Below, in pieces: positions 1 to 11,289 of a DNA stretch of 64,000 bases. A program made the position numbers and the translations under genes. Below the pieces are notes generated by a model that saw only the letters and a list, made by a program, of their open reading frames with translations, searched no databases and was not told where the DNA came from. The DNA is from Prosopocoilus inquinatus (Eukaryota > Arthropoda > Insecta > Coleoptera > Lucanidae), in NCBI GenBank assembly GCA_036172665.1, contig CM069875.1, positions 10,620,001 through 10,684,000 of the forward strand. The letters run 5' to 3'. Every line of letters starts with the position of its first letter. Within the stretch, counting starts at the first letter, position 1.

Positions 1-150
1 AGTCCCCCATGCAAGGCTTTGACAGCAAGCATGGCCGCCTTGCATGGGGGACTCATTAGGAGCAAATCCCGCTTCAATTTGTCTATCCTACTGCAATGTT
101 ATGTCAAAAAGCGATAGTAAGATGTCGCTATTTTATATGTTCATTAAACT
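1..150 (+). repeat. end of a family-D MITE, cut by the window edge
   Basis: Bases 1-16 and 38-53 are a perfect 16-bp inverted repeat (AGTCCCCCATGCAAGG). The rest closely matches 47235-47390, ending in the family-D terminal block (CGATAGTAAGATGTCGCTAT, then TTCATTAAA). The other end lies outside the window. Confidence 0.6.
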
Positions 151-1040
151 TTATGTTGGTACTTTATTAAATCAGCTTTATGTGGTTACGCTACGTTTAT
201 AAAATTATATATATTTGAAATTAAATCGAATATATATTTGAAGTTAAAAGATAAATCGATCGACAAACTATCTCAATGCAGAAATTAGTATTTTTCACCT
301 GAAAATGGAAAATAATTCCCGAAGATCTCATAACCCATTTTTTGGCCAAAATACTAAAGAAAAATTGTTGACACATTTGTTCTCGGGTCATTCACATATA
401 AATCTAGTTATAAAAAGGATTAAAATTAATATGAAATACAGAAATTAATAATAAATCAGAAATCTATTTTTTAAAGTAAAAATCGAAAAGAAAAAACAGA
501 AATAGAAACTTAAATTTGAGTAGATAACATTTAAATAATAATTTAAGTCGACTCTTGTCCGATGAAAAATTAAAAGGCAAAATCAAATCAAAATGAAATA
601 ATACATACAATTACAATTATTTTCTTATTACTTTTATTTTTAATAATGGCAATAATAATTTTATCATAAGAAATGCATGAAAGTGTAACTTCAGAAACAA
701 ATAAAAATGTATTGAATGAATACTTTCATTCTTTCATTTCTAGTCCAAAAGTGAAAATAAATTTACGTTTACATTCGTTCAAAAAATGATAAAACGTTAA
801 TGAAAAGAAAGGGAAATCTTTTCCTAACTTTTCACAGTAACCATTCCTTAGCTATTATATCAGGCTGTACATGCGATGGATTTAAAACAAAGTACTGAAT
901 ATGAAGAAATAGTAAGAACATGTTTATCCTCTGCACCTTCAGAAAGTTCTGAAAAACCTTCTTCAGTACCATATCTTTGAAGACCGAGTTTTAAGTAAAA
1001 TGCCTTTCTTTGGTTTTTAAGGTCTTAAAGATTTTTTTGT
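151..1040. other. AT-rich DNA without recognised gene
   Basis: No supported feature except a short open stretch at 852-980 (see findings). That stretch ends in TGA at 977 and has no recognised relatives. Confidence 0.4.
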
Positions 1041-1249
1041 ACATTTTCAATCAATCAATTAATTTTTATTTCCTCAGACTACAAATATGTATATGGAAAT
1101 AGTCGTAATAATCATAGAACTAATCTAACACATTAAAAAAATCATGTAGTAATGATTTATCAATTTAGTCAGAAAAAAATTGTTTGGTTAGTGTCACAAA
1201 TCCATTGAAACAAACCAAAAGGCAGAAAGTTGATTACAGATTAGAGCAA

Positions 1250-1410
1250 ATTGCAAAGAATTCACTAATTGAATAGATACTTTTTTTGGAGAAGAAAATT
1301 CTTAACTTTGATACGAAAAACGAGTCGATACTTCTAATGTCTTCAGGTAAACTGTTAAAAAGTTTTCTAGGCAAAAATGCATTTCATTGGAAACAGAATC
1401 AGTTAAAGAA
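1250..1410 (-). mobile_element. non-LTR retrotransposon 3' coding remnant
   Basis: On the minus strand this reads RKLFNSLPEDIRSIDSF, then SKKSIYSISEF. This is the typical C-terminus of RTE-like and other non-LTR reverse transcriptase ORFs (LxNxLPxxIRxxxSxxxFK...YSxxEF). Only this tail is recognisable; 1040-1250 may be its 3' UTR. Confidence 0.5.
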
Positions 1411-1602
1411 ATTTTATTTCACCTAAATTAGGTACCTTTTCTTAAGCTTTTTCACCCATTGCAAATTTTCTCACCTTTTGACCAACTTTTCTTTTGACCA
1501 AAATAATACCTTTTCTTTCAAAATAGTAATTTTTGTATTTAAACGGGATTTTTTTTTGCTATGGATATCTCCGAACGTAAATTTTTATTATGTGAATTAC
1601 AT

Positions 1603-1800
1603 TGACGCAACAACCGCGTTCAGAGAACCGCAATATCTGGGTTGCTAACCCGGATCGATGACATTCAGCGGATGGTGTTCCTGAGCGAGTAACTTAGCGC
1701 AAATAGAATGCGAGTTGCTGGAACGCTGCTAAAAGCGTCTCCGTTCTATTGCTAAGCGGAGTCAGTAACTTAGCTGTTGTGGTTATCTGAATGCGGCCCT
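1603..1800. repeat. imperfect inverted repeat, GC-richer
   Basis: The left part (CGCAACAACCGCGTTCAGAG...) pairs imperfectly with the right part (...AGCTGTTGTGGTTATCTGAATGCGG). It is surrounded by strongly AT-rich DNA. Probably a decayed MITE. Confidence 0.45.
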
Positions 1801-2748
1801 TTCAAGAGAATCAAACCAGGATAATAATATACTAATAAAAGTATGTCGAAAGTTAGAAATATGTGAAAGAAAGAAAAAATGCAGTCGCTGAATCAAATAA
1901 GTCATATAAACGTGTTTCTTGTTTTAAACTATAATAATAATTTATTGTTTTACAGGGTTTGTAGCAAGTCGGTAAGACAGCTGATCAAAATATATTTTTT
2001 TTTATCTAGAATCTAAAAATACTCTTTTCGACAATGCGTTCTCAGCGATTTAATATAGTGTGGAAAATACGGCCAATAATTTGCCCAATTTACTTAATTT
2101 TGTATAATGTATAATGTTTTGGACGATAACTTTAATTTTAATTTTTTTAAACATAAACTGTTTTAATGTATAATTTAATTTTATTGGACACTTTTAAGTA
2201 TATACCTGCCACGAGAAAATAAAAACACAAATTAGGTAAATTTTTTCGACTTTTTTGACGATCTGAAAGTCCGATGTTTACTTATCTTGAATGTATGTAC
2301 TGATAAAAATTTCTAATAATTATATTTAAAAAACGGGGATTAACGGCTTCCGTTCTATTGGTCAATATTTTGTTATTTTCCAACATAAAAGTGACTGCAG
2401 AAATTGATAAAAAAATCATGCTCACTCACTCAAGATGTTTTAGGAAACCAGATTATTTCTTGAAATGTCTTGTACTATTTAGAAACATAATCATGTAACA
2501 CTCAATTTCAAATCTGATATTGACAACCTAAATAATATTTATTTCAATCTAATTTTAATCTATTTTAATCTAATAAGTCACGCCACCTAGAGTTTTTTTT
2601 TTACATTTATTTACACATAATTTTGTTATAAACAGATAAACTGGGGAAAACAAAGTATACCAATGCTTGTTTCGTTTGAAATTAAAGTATCTAAAAAACG
2701 TGTGCTTTTTGAATTTGATAGAATGTCCTCGTTTTCGAATGACTTAGA
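1801..2748. other. AT-rich DNA, nothing recognised
   Basis: No coding, RNA or repeat structure could be supported. Confidence 0.4.
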
Positions 2749-3025
2749 CCTAGTACATACCTGGATACAAAGTCGCGCAACTTTGTTTCAGAGTCATGTT
2801 TCGCGATTGTTTCGAAACAGTTGCTAAACAAAATATGGTGTATCTCAAGTGTTCAAGGACAAAATCGCAGAACTTTTGTTTCGAAACCTAGTACACACTT
2901 GGATACAAAAACGCGCAACTTTGTTTCAGAGTCTTGTTTCGCGATTGTTTCGAAACAGTTGCTAGACAAAATGTGATGTATCTCGAGTGTTTGAGAGGAC
3001 AAAAATCGCAGAATTTTTGTTTCCC
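2749..3025. repeat. tandem duplication, 138-bp unit, two copies
   Basis: Unit 1 begins CCTAGTACATACCTGGATAC at 2749 and unit 2 begins CCTAGTACACACTTGGATAC at 2887, about 90% alike by eye. Each holds TTTCGCGATTGTTTCGAAAC. A shorter inverted relative lies at 5371-5448. Open frames here on both strands are by-products of the repeat. Confidence 0.75.
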
Positions 3026-3274
3026 ATTTCAAATGAGAAACTTGAAACAGTGTTGCGCAACATTTGGACATGGGAGAAAAAAGAAGATGAAGATCACAAA
3101 TTCGATAAATCTCGCTCACAATCAGTCACCTTCGTATTTTATCGGCTCTGTTGTGTTTTTTTTTTTTTAAATTTTGTGGTCTCAAAAAAAAACTAGATTT
3201 CCATGCTACAGCTTGCTTGTAGCCTTGCAGGACGTCTTTTTAGTAGAGTATAAAAATCGAATAATAAAAATAGA

Positions 3275-3971
3275 TATACAGGACGTTATCGAATAAGATG
3301 ACAAAAATTATACCACGTATAGACCACATTAAAATATTACAATTTAGCCTAATTTATCTAAATACAAAACTCTTTCGTTCCTGAGGTACAATCTCCTAAA
3401 GAGGTAATTTGAAAAGAATGTTTTCTCAAATATATCTGGAACGGTTTGAGGTAGAGCGTTGAAATTTGACATGCAGTATAAGTGAAATACAGAGATGAAT
3501 ATATCATAAGGAAAATTGAGCGTTCTTCACCAGTGGCGTAAGTCCGGGGAAGTAGGTTATTATTTTAGTAAATAAGTTATTTATTGTCACTTTTTAAAGA
3601 CTACTGAAACAGAAATTGAAATGTACGAATAAAATTGTACTAGAAATGAGCTTAAGTTCCATCTTCCTCAGATTAACCGTTTTCAAGATAATTAGCTCGA
3701 AAGATTTTATTGCAGTAAAAACTCGAAATTTCGAAGAGCTCTAGCTTACCTTGAAAACATTAGATGGAATTTTATCTGTCAACGTGCAATACTTATTTGT
3801 TGCGTAGTTCCTTTTCTCAAAGTACGCTTTTCAAGTTGCTTTTGTAGGTTATATTACAGAAACGAAAAAATTTTGTATATAGATAAAATTAGGTTAAATC
3901 ACAACATTTAAAATTTTAACGCCGTCTATACGTGGTATAATTATTCCCATCCTATTCGATAACACCCTGTA
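3275..3971. mobile_element. foldback element, family E, copy 1
   Basis: The ends are inverted: TATACAGGACGTTATCGAAT...ATTATACCACGTATAGAC on the left and GTCTATACGTGGTATAAT...ATTCGATAACACCCTGTA on the right. Further inner complementarity is present (GAGGTACAATCTCC against GGTTATATTACAG). No ORF. Copy 2 is at 29450-30146, in the opposite internal orientation. Confidence 0.75.
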
Positions 3972-4371
3972 GAAGATTTAATCAAAAAATACAAAATTCT
4001 AATTTCTGAAGTTGAAAAAGATTTATGGACTTTAAAACCCAACTTCGCCGAGAAAATAAATAGTTCAATGTTTTGCTTTTCTTTTATTTTTTATTTTTTA
4101 CTGAGCCTGAGAACCATAACAAGCAGCGATGCTACAGGCAGCAATTCCAATATCGCTGGCCATGGGAGTGCACATACCAAAGGTTGAGGTTTGATTGACC
4201 GCAGCTAAACTTAAACTTAGACTTCGTGACCTAGAATAACAATTCTAGATTACGAAGTTTAAGGAAAAATGACGTAAGCTCTTTTGACTCGATTATTTAA
4301 AAATCGAGAAAAACTATTCTTGACACATTTGGTTTTTGATGAAATTTGATATAACTGTTTATCTAATGCAC
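3972..4371. other. unassigned sequence
   Basis: Contains short inverted matches such as AATTCTAGATTACGAAGTTT near 4240, but no element that could be delimited. Confidence 0.3.
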
Positions 4372-4372
4372 T

Positions 4373-4725
4373 AATGAATAGTTTAAATAGGGACATCCTA
4401 CGATTGCTTTTTGACCTGACATTGCATTAAGATTGACGAATTGAAGCCAGTTTGTTACATAATAAGTCATCCGATGCAAGCTGACCATGCTTGCTGTCAA
4501 GGCATAATGAAAATTTTGAAAAAAAATTGTTACAATTCGTTTTTTATTGCAGTGCATCCGTCAAGCATCCTCTGTACAGCTGTTTCAGCCTTATTTAGGG
4601 CTTCATTAGCAAAAGCGCAGCTCGAGAGTTCCGCCGCAAACCAAAACTACTTGTCTAAGGATATTCGTAAATGCGATGTCAGGTCAAAAGGTGATCTTAG
4701 GATGTCGCTATTTAAGCTATTCATT
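4373..4725. mobile_element. complete family-D MITE (353 bp)
   Basis: The terminal inverted repeats are about 50 bp. The left end reads AATGAATAGTTTAAATAGGG, then ACATCCTACGATTGC and TTTTTGACCTGACATTG. The right end is its complement ending GCTATTTAAGCTATTCATT. ACT flanks both ends (4370-4372 and 4726-4728), a possible 3-bp target duplication. The interior carries the modules CTGTACAGCTGTTTCAGCC and CTCGAGAGTTCC found in the other copies. No ORF of its own, so non-autonomous. Confidence 0.7.
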
Positions 4726-4857
4726 ACTAATCACAAAGCAACACAATATCAGTTTAGCGCTGAAGATGGTAACTTCGTTACCGAAATACGTATTCGCTTT
4801 CAGTGAATTAATGTGGTCGAGGGGTTTTCTCACTATTTATCTATTCATTACTATTAT

Positions 4858-4985
4858 ATAGCATTTGCGAATATCCTTGGACAAGTCGTTTTGCTTTGGA
4901 GTGGAACTCTCGAGCGACAATTCTGCCGATGAAAGCCCAAATAGGACTGAAACAGCAGTACAGGGGATGCTCGGTAGTGGTGCTC
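4858..4985. repeat. family-D fragment
   Basis: GGAATATCC-like edge, then TGGAACTCTCGAGCGACAAT, GATGAAAGCCCAAATAGGAC and ACAGCAGTACAGGGGATGCT: the interior modules of the family in reverse order, with a short duplicated TGCTCGGTAGTG. Confidence 0.6.
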
Positions 4986-4989
4986 GGTA

Positions 4990-7410
4990 GTGCTTGTTTT
5001 TTACTATTTTAATAAGTTTTAATAAGTTTCAAACAAGAAATATTGGGAAAAATGGCCATTAATTTATTTAAAACTAACGCGCAACACATTCGGATATAAA
5101 TAACTAAATTACTATTCACTTGACACTCAAATGGTAAAATTCATCTTAATTATTGCGTTTAACGCTGTCGTTTAACGGTAAATTTCCAATTTTATAGAAA
5201 ATGTCGCTTACGTCGGCGTCGTTTTGCATTGAACGTACATACATTCGGATAGGTAGGTTAAATGTTTATTACAAATTGATTGGTTCTTTCAAAGAAACCA
5301 ACCAATCAAAAACAATCAACAAAAAATATTTTGCGTATCCAGAACTAAGCTTAAGTGTGGACGTGCCATAATGTATAGAAAAAGTTTCGATACTTTGTCT
5401 CGCAACAATGTTTCGCGACTTTGTATTTAAGTATGTACAAGGCCTTAGATAACGCCATATATGCGAAGCATTAATATTTTGATTTTTTCGATATTCGTAG
5501 AAATTAAGAAAATAAAAATTTCAATCAAAAAGCAAAATTAACCATAACGTCCGATACATTGCTAGAATCCGAGGAAAAAAAACGTGAAAATTTAATACGG
5601 CACCTATAAGAAAAAAGGTTAACAATTGTACCTCTACAATTTTGACAAATTTAGATTCTCCGTAAAAAATGCCTTAATAATGTGCAAGTTACAAATAGCT
5701 TTATCGATTTTCAAATTAGAAAGTAAAACGTTTCTTCTAAAATGTCAGTAGTTAAACTTTATTAAGTAACTTTTTTTCTAATTTAGCTTAGGCTCGAAAA
5801 ACGCACACACGCACACTTGTATAGTAAATAAATGTCATCTGTAAACGGGTGATGGAAATGATTGAAAAACTTTCAGAGAGCGACTAGGAAGGAATAGGCC
5901 AAATTATTTTTGATTTGGTCAAATTTATTTTACTTTATCAGAAAAAGAAATGTGTACATTAAATTAAATTTAAATGAGACAATAGAATAAAATAATTGTC
6001 CATATAATCTGACTTATTTACTTGATAAAGATAAAATCCAAGTAATTTTCCATAAATCATAGACTATAAACAAACGGATTGTGTGAAGACCTGTGGTTAA
6101 TAGTTATTTCTTGTTCCACTGTAATTATTGTCATTTAATGATTTAGCTTTCGCTAACTTTTATTGTTTCTAATAAACTGTTTGATTAGTTGATCACGAGC
6201 GACCTTTTGTCAGATCCTGCACTTCAAAGAAATGCATCTCCGTTCTAAAAAAAAACACGTGTTCGAGCGGTAAATATTTTTCCGGGTTTGAGTAAATTAT
6301 TTCTTGTTTTAATGACCAAATTATATGACAGTAATTTCAGATGACGATAAGTAAGACAGAAAAATACAAAAAAAATCTTAATATCCTGATTGAAAAATTT
6401 AAAAGTAAAATTCCAAGAAACAGAATTCTTTCAAAATTAATTAATATTAACATTTCATTGTTTATGAACTTTACAAACTAGGGAGCAACTTTCGAATTGC
6501 TTTATTGTTATGAAAATGTTGTGAGGAAGTCAAAGTAACTGTTGCACGTTAAATGTTTAAAAGTCAGTGAAATTGTATTTTTTATTTCTTATTGCGCACA
6601 TTTTTCAGAATTTTGATGAGAGTAAGACACCGTATTTCCGGTTTTATTGACTAAACTCTTGCAATAAAATTTTCCTACGTGTAAACACATAATACATAAC
6701 ACAGCATATATAAACAATTTATAGTAAACAATGCTTTATTTAAATAATATATTATTAATTCCAACAAGGTTAAGTTTACGATCTTCGTTAACAATAAAGC
6801 GCATTTTAATTTGTATATTATGAAAAAAAATTGTTTTGTGTAGTAAGGAGCAGAATGGCGCCTTTTTATTGTAATTAATGTCGGTTTACAAATCGGGTTT
6901 TTCTCCTCTTTTGTGCAGAGTAAGTAATGGATGTTCATTGGTTAATTCATGCCACCGCTAAAATTGACAAGCAGCGATAATATGGTGTGTTATGTTACTT
7001 AATCGTATATTTTTGTAAAATTTTGTTAATAATTATCATTTTTTAATGTAAGTGACGAATGTATTTAATAAACTCAGACCAGAAACTGCACAAAGAAAGA
7101 AATATTGCAAAATTGCGTTTGACACTATTTGGCAACACAAAATTTATTTAAAAAATTTGATTTGACATTCACCAATAACAATGACCTAAAATTAAAACTC
7201 ACGAAAAACTTAGAAAAAACTTTGTTAAAATCAGGCATTTATTACATTTGTTGTAATTCATATTTTTTCATATCATATTTTACTTAGAAGGCTTTTTTTA
7301 TCACAATTTATAATTTTTAACTCGGTAAAAAGTCACATGACGTCACTAAAATTTTGAACTAGAGTACGTCTGAAGTATTCAAGTTTCTTAATTCACTATT
7401 GCAGAAACCA
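4990..7410. other. AT-rich DNA with few recognisable pieces
   Basis: Contains a perfect small hairpin at about 5278-5312 (GATTGGTT...AACCAATC) and a 78-bp inverted relative of the 138-bp unit at 5371-5448. Otherwise no supported feature. Confidence 0.35.
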
Positions 7411-7411
7411 G

Positions 7412-7605
7412 AATAATAATAATTTATTTCGTCCTGTAGAACGTCAGAACATACACGTTCATACATTAATTAAAACTATAGATATTCACTAAGTTTATAA
7501 AATATAAAAATACTTGGTTGCTAAATATTTTATTAGTGTACCCTTAAATTGGATTAAAGAAGTATTCCTGATCACATCCATAGGAAGTTTACTGTAAATA
7601 GTCAC
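7412..7605 (-). mobile_element. 3' end of a minus-strand non-LTR retrotransposon
   Basis: Reading minus, the frame gives YSKLPMDVIRNTSLIQFKG, then LIKYLATKYFYIL and a stop: a non-LTR ORF2 C-terminus. A 3' UTR follows, ending in an ATAAATTATTATTATT tail at 7412-7428. 5' truncated. Confidence 0.55.
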
Positions 7606-7902
7606 AAGAATAATGATGCGACTTTTTATACAGGGTGCTGCGTTTTGAAACGCAACATACGAAATCCCATGTTAAGGATTTACGTGATCTCAACGTATGT
7701 AATAAAAACAATGCTGTTGATATTTCTACGCACTTATGTAATGTTAATAATAATGTCAACGATAACTTTTTAAACTTTAACTTCATTCGCAACCCGGACT
7801 GTCGAGTCAATACCTTTTATAAAACTTTCAGAAAATTTTCCCAATTTAGTTTCATTTGAAACTGTTAATGAGGAAATAGTGAACAAATACATTAATCAAA
7901 TT

Positions 7903-8269
7903 AAATGACAATCAGGTTGTCGAGATTTTCAATTGTTTTCAACTTTTTTAAATGGAATGTTAGATTTTTTATCATCGCATCCCGTTCAGAATGTCAAATT
8001 AAGTATGTCTGAAATAATATCTCTCAAAACAGAATATTTCATAAATAATTCAGTCTTGATATTCGCGGGAAGAAGTGTATCGTTACGATAGTCTTTTAAT
8101 TCACGAATACAATATGGTGCGCGTTGAAACAATAACAGGATAAAGGAAGTGTGTTCAAACTGTCAGACCTTTGTGAACTGTCATGATTCAAAATTTGTTT
8201 AAATCTAGTTAATGTTCCATTTAAAAAAGTTGAAAACAATTGAAAATCTCAAAAACCTGATTGTCATTT
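7903..8269. mobile_element. MITE / foldback inserted in the retrotransposon
   Basis: The left end AATGACAATCAGGTT...GAGATTTTCAATTGTTTTC pairs with the right end GAAAACAATTGAAAATCTC...AACCTGATTGTCATT. It splits the retrotransposon frame between the linker (VNKYINQIK) and MLKLCCP. 8270-8392 is also foreign and ends in ACACCCTGTA, the end motif of other foldbacks here. Confidence 0.7.
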
Positions 8270-8392
8270 GTTTTTTTGAAAGTACCATAAAACCGAAGAG
8301 GAAAGGTCCTAAAACATTCCTAATTTATGTTACTTCATAAAAATACAAATAAGAAAGTTAGCTATTGTAGCGGCTTCCCATGAACACCCTGT

Positions 8393-9153
8393 ATGTTAAA
8401 GTTATGTTGTCCGGTTTTACTGCCATACGTTACTTACATTATAAATTTTTGTCTTTTAAATAATGTTTTTCCTGACTGCTGGAAAGAGGCACTGGCCTTG
8501 CCATTACCAAAAGTATCTCAACCCAATGATTATAAGAATCTGAGACCTATAAGCATTTTATCTATTCTGTCCGAAATAGTTGAAAAATATGTAGCGGTTC
8601 AATTACGTTTACATTTAAACAGATATCAGATTTTACCCACCTTTCAGTCGGGTTTTCGACCAGGTTTTAGCTGCGCTAGTACACTTTCCTCAGTCGTTGG
8701 TGACATTTTCAGAGCTATTAATGAGAAAAAATCTCAGTTTTGGTCCTCCTTGACTTCTCTAGAGCTGTTGATACTATAAATCACGACATGCTGTTATGTA
8801 TACTTCATTTTATCGGCCTCGGTGATGAGGCAATTTCATTTTTCAAATGTTATTTATTAAACCGGACTCAAACAGTTCTTTATAAAGGCAACGTATCGAC
8901 AGCTCAGAAAGACGGGGTAGGAGTACCCCAGGGAAGTATTTTAGGCCCATTACTGTTTTCTATTTATACGAGTTTCATGTTTAATAACTTACAGTTCTGC
9001 AAATGTTATTTATATTCTGATGATACTCGGCTTCTACATCATTTTCAGCTCAAGCTGTATCGCAAATTAATTCACATTTATCTCAGATATTCAATTCGGC
9101 AACAAATTACTTGTCACTTAATTCTAGCAAGTCATGCGTTCTTGTTTTTGTGA
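8393..9153 (+). pseudogene. reverse transcriptase domain remnant
   Basis: From the element at 7650-10412. The first frame (8393-8779) carries the fingers region. A shift near 8740-8760 moves to the second frame, carrying the LLDFSRA catalytic block, PQGSILGPLL and YSDDT. A stop at 9151 and several further stops before 9363 separate it from the C-terminal part. No function is expected. Confidence 0.75.
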
Positions 9154-9622
9154 GAAACAAAGCTCGTAATTTAATTTTAACTGATATTAATATAAGTATA
9201 AATACAGTGCCTTTTAACATTACTGATTGCTAAAAATCTAGGGCTCTATTTAGATTCAGGTCTGCGTTTAAAAACACATGTAAATAAGTCAGTGCAACAT
9301 TCTTTTGGTAAACTGAAAATGCTTTATAATACTAAGGATTTTTTAACACCCACACTCGTAAAATGTTATGTGCCTGTCTTGTATTGTCTCAGTTTAATTA
9401 TAGTGATACAGTCTATGGTCCGTGCTTGGATTGTACGGATGTTGCTAAAATTCATCGAGTTCAAAACTCATGTTTGCGCTTTGTATATGGTTTTAGAAGG
9501 AGAAGTCATGTTTCACATTTATTTGTTAGGGCTAACTGGTTGAATATGGATAAATGTCGACATTTCACGCTGCAGTATTTTTTTGCAAAATTATTCAAAA
9601 TAAGACAAATAATTGATATTAA

Positions 9623-9780
9623 CCTCCGCCCACAATAATTTTTATATCCGTAGATACGTATTTAGCCAGCTAAGCTGTCATCTTCAGTTCGCTACCAACT
9701 TAAAAGCACTAAAAAGATCTAAAATCAATGAAAACAATAAAATACGTATCTACGGATATAAAAATTATTGTGGGCGGAGA
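9623..9780. mobile_element. 158-bp MITE flanked by TTAA
   Basis: A 42-bp near-perfect terminal inverted repeat (CTCCGCCCACAATAATTTTT...ACGTATTT). TTAA sits directly on both sides (9619-9622 and 9781-9784), the target duplication of piggyBac-type elements. A fragment of the same end is at 25609-25655. Confidence 0.8.
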
Positions 9781-10439
9781 TTAATTTCAATTATCCTTTA
9801 CCATTTTATTTTATTAAAATAAGACACCTCCATATCTCTACAATAAGATTTCCTTTCGTAACGATACGCATAACATCAACATTAGGAATAGAGGATTACT
9901 AACTCCTCCTGTACATTATACTATACTTTCTTGTAGATCGTTTTCTTATAACGTAGTCAAATTTTATAACAACCTCCCTAATAATCTGAAAATGTGTTCT
10001 ATTTTGTCATTCAAACATCAAGTCTTGCTCCGTTAAGACTGCAGCCTCATAAGTCTATGGTATCTGATTATTTAATTGATTAAATCTAAATAATTTGCTG
10101 ATGTTACAAACTTTATCTTTTCACTACAAATACTGTTTGACTTTCACTTCTTATTGTACATTGCATTTGCATATTGTTACTAATTTAGCTGAACTAAAAT
10201 GATATTTATTAGCTTACTAAATTGATTGTATTATTAATTGATTGTATAATTTGTTTCTGCCATATCACTTTAAAATCTTTTTTACTTTGCAATGTTTATT
10301 ACGGGCTTTTGGGGAAGAGCAGCATACCTTCTCAGGAAATGCTGATCCAAAAGCCTTTTGGTTATAAGTTCTTTAAATCAATAAATATATTATTATTTTT
10401 ATTATTATTGAATTAAAAGTGCTCGAATATTGGCCTCCC

Positions 10440-10500
10440 TAATTATTGTAAAAAAATTTTGTGCAAATCGTTCTCGATGTCGCTATTTTATCTAATTATT
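10440..10500. repeat. family-D fragment
   Basis: AATTTTGTGCAAATCGTTCTCGATGTCGCTATTTTATCT: an internal module fused directly to the terminal block. Confidence 0.5.
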
Positions 10501-10539
10501 GTACATCAAAATTTCATTTAGATTTTTTAAAGTGCTCTT

Positions 10540-11285
10540 CAAGGTGAATCTGTCTGTGAACTTTGGCATTTTTTATTCGCCCAATTTCAAGACATTTAAA
10601 AAAGATCAGAAACGAAATTCAAGCGATCGTACATAATGCGTCCAAAAATTTTGGAAAGCACACCGAAAGCATGACCGAAATGAGTGTATAGTTCGCCACG
10701 CCTGAAGGATCACCTTTTTTATGTACCGGTATCACTTTTGCAGGCTTTAGTTGATTTGGAAAAACACTCACATTTACTAATTTGTTCATTATGAAAACAA
10801 GTTTTTATGATATTAGATCACACACGGATTTAATAAGTTTAACCGGAATATTATTACTGCCCGTACTTCTTGTATTTTTCAGTTTGTTTATTACAAACGC
10901 TCTCTCCATCCCATTTACTGGTAAAAACACCATTGTCTGAGGATTGTGATTTGACTTAGTGCACGATAGCGATATATCCTCCCTAAAGAGTTAATTGAAT
11001 TTTCATTTCAAAGAAATATTTTCAGAAAAATATTTACCAAACATTTCAGAGAAATATTTACCAAGCACATCGGAAACTCCGTCAGTTGTCTATTTCACTG
11101 TTTTGGTGCACAAATTCAATTTTGTTTCTTACGTTGTTTTTGCTTAATTTTCTATTCACTACGTTCCAGATTTGTTGGGTCAAATGTAAAAAGAAAAAAC
11201 AGTTACGAGCCAGTTTCGATTGCAGAGAATTTCCCGAGCATACCCTGGGCAATATTTTCGACCTTGCTTGGAGCCTCCTCAACAA
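10540..11285 (-). mobile_element. non-LTR retrotransposon RT fragment (second family)
   Basis: Minus-strand reading shows, in order: NRKLSKNNVRNKIEFVHQNS (linker), GKYFSEMFGKYFSEN, then LVNVSVFPNQLKPAKVIPVH, KKGDPSGVANY, and after a shift LSKIFGRIMYDRL. These are the N-terminal RT blocks (PAKVIPxxKKGD...SKIFE). Catalytic blocks are absent, and frameshifts and stops are frequent. Confidence 0.65.
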
Positions 11286-11289
11286 GGTA

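Larger units (their letters stand above)
7650..10412 (+). mobile_element. Jockey-like non-LTR retrotransposon, 5'-truncated and interrupted
   Basis: Coding pieces in order are 7650-7905 (endonuclease-RT linker), 8393-8779 and 8740-9153 (RT, shifted frame), 9363-9638 and 9815-10037 (post-RT region, ending near VKFYNNLPNNL then a stop). RT landmarks: LRPISILS, FQSGFRPGFS, LLDFSRAVDTINH, GVPQGSILGPLLF and YSDDT in place of the usual YADDT. A 3' UTR ends with AATAAA and a (TTA)n-type tail at about 10380-10412. Two small elements are inserted (7903-8269 and 9623-9780). The frame is broken by shifts and stops, so it is dead. Confidence 0.8.
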
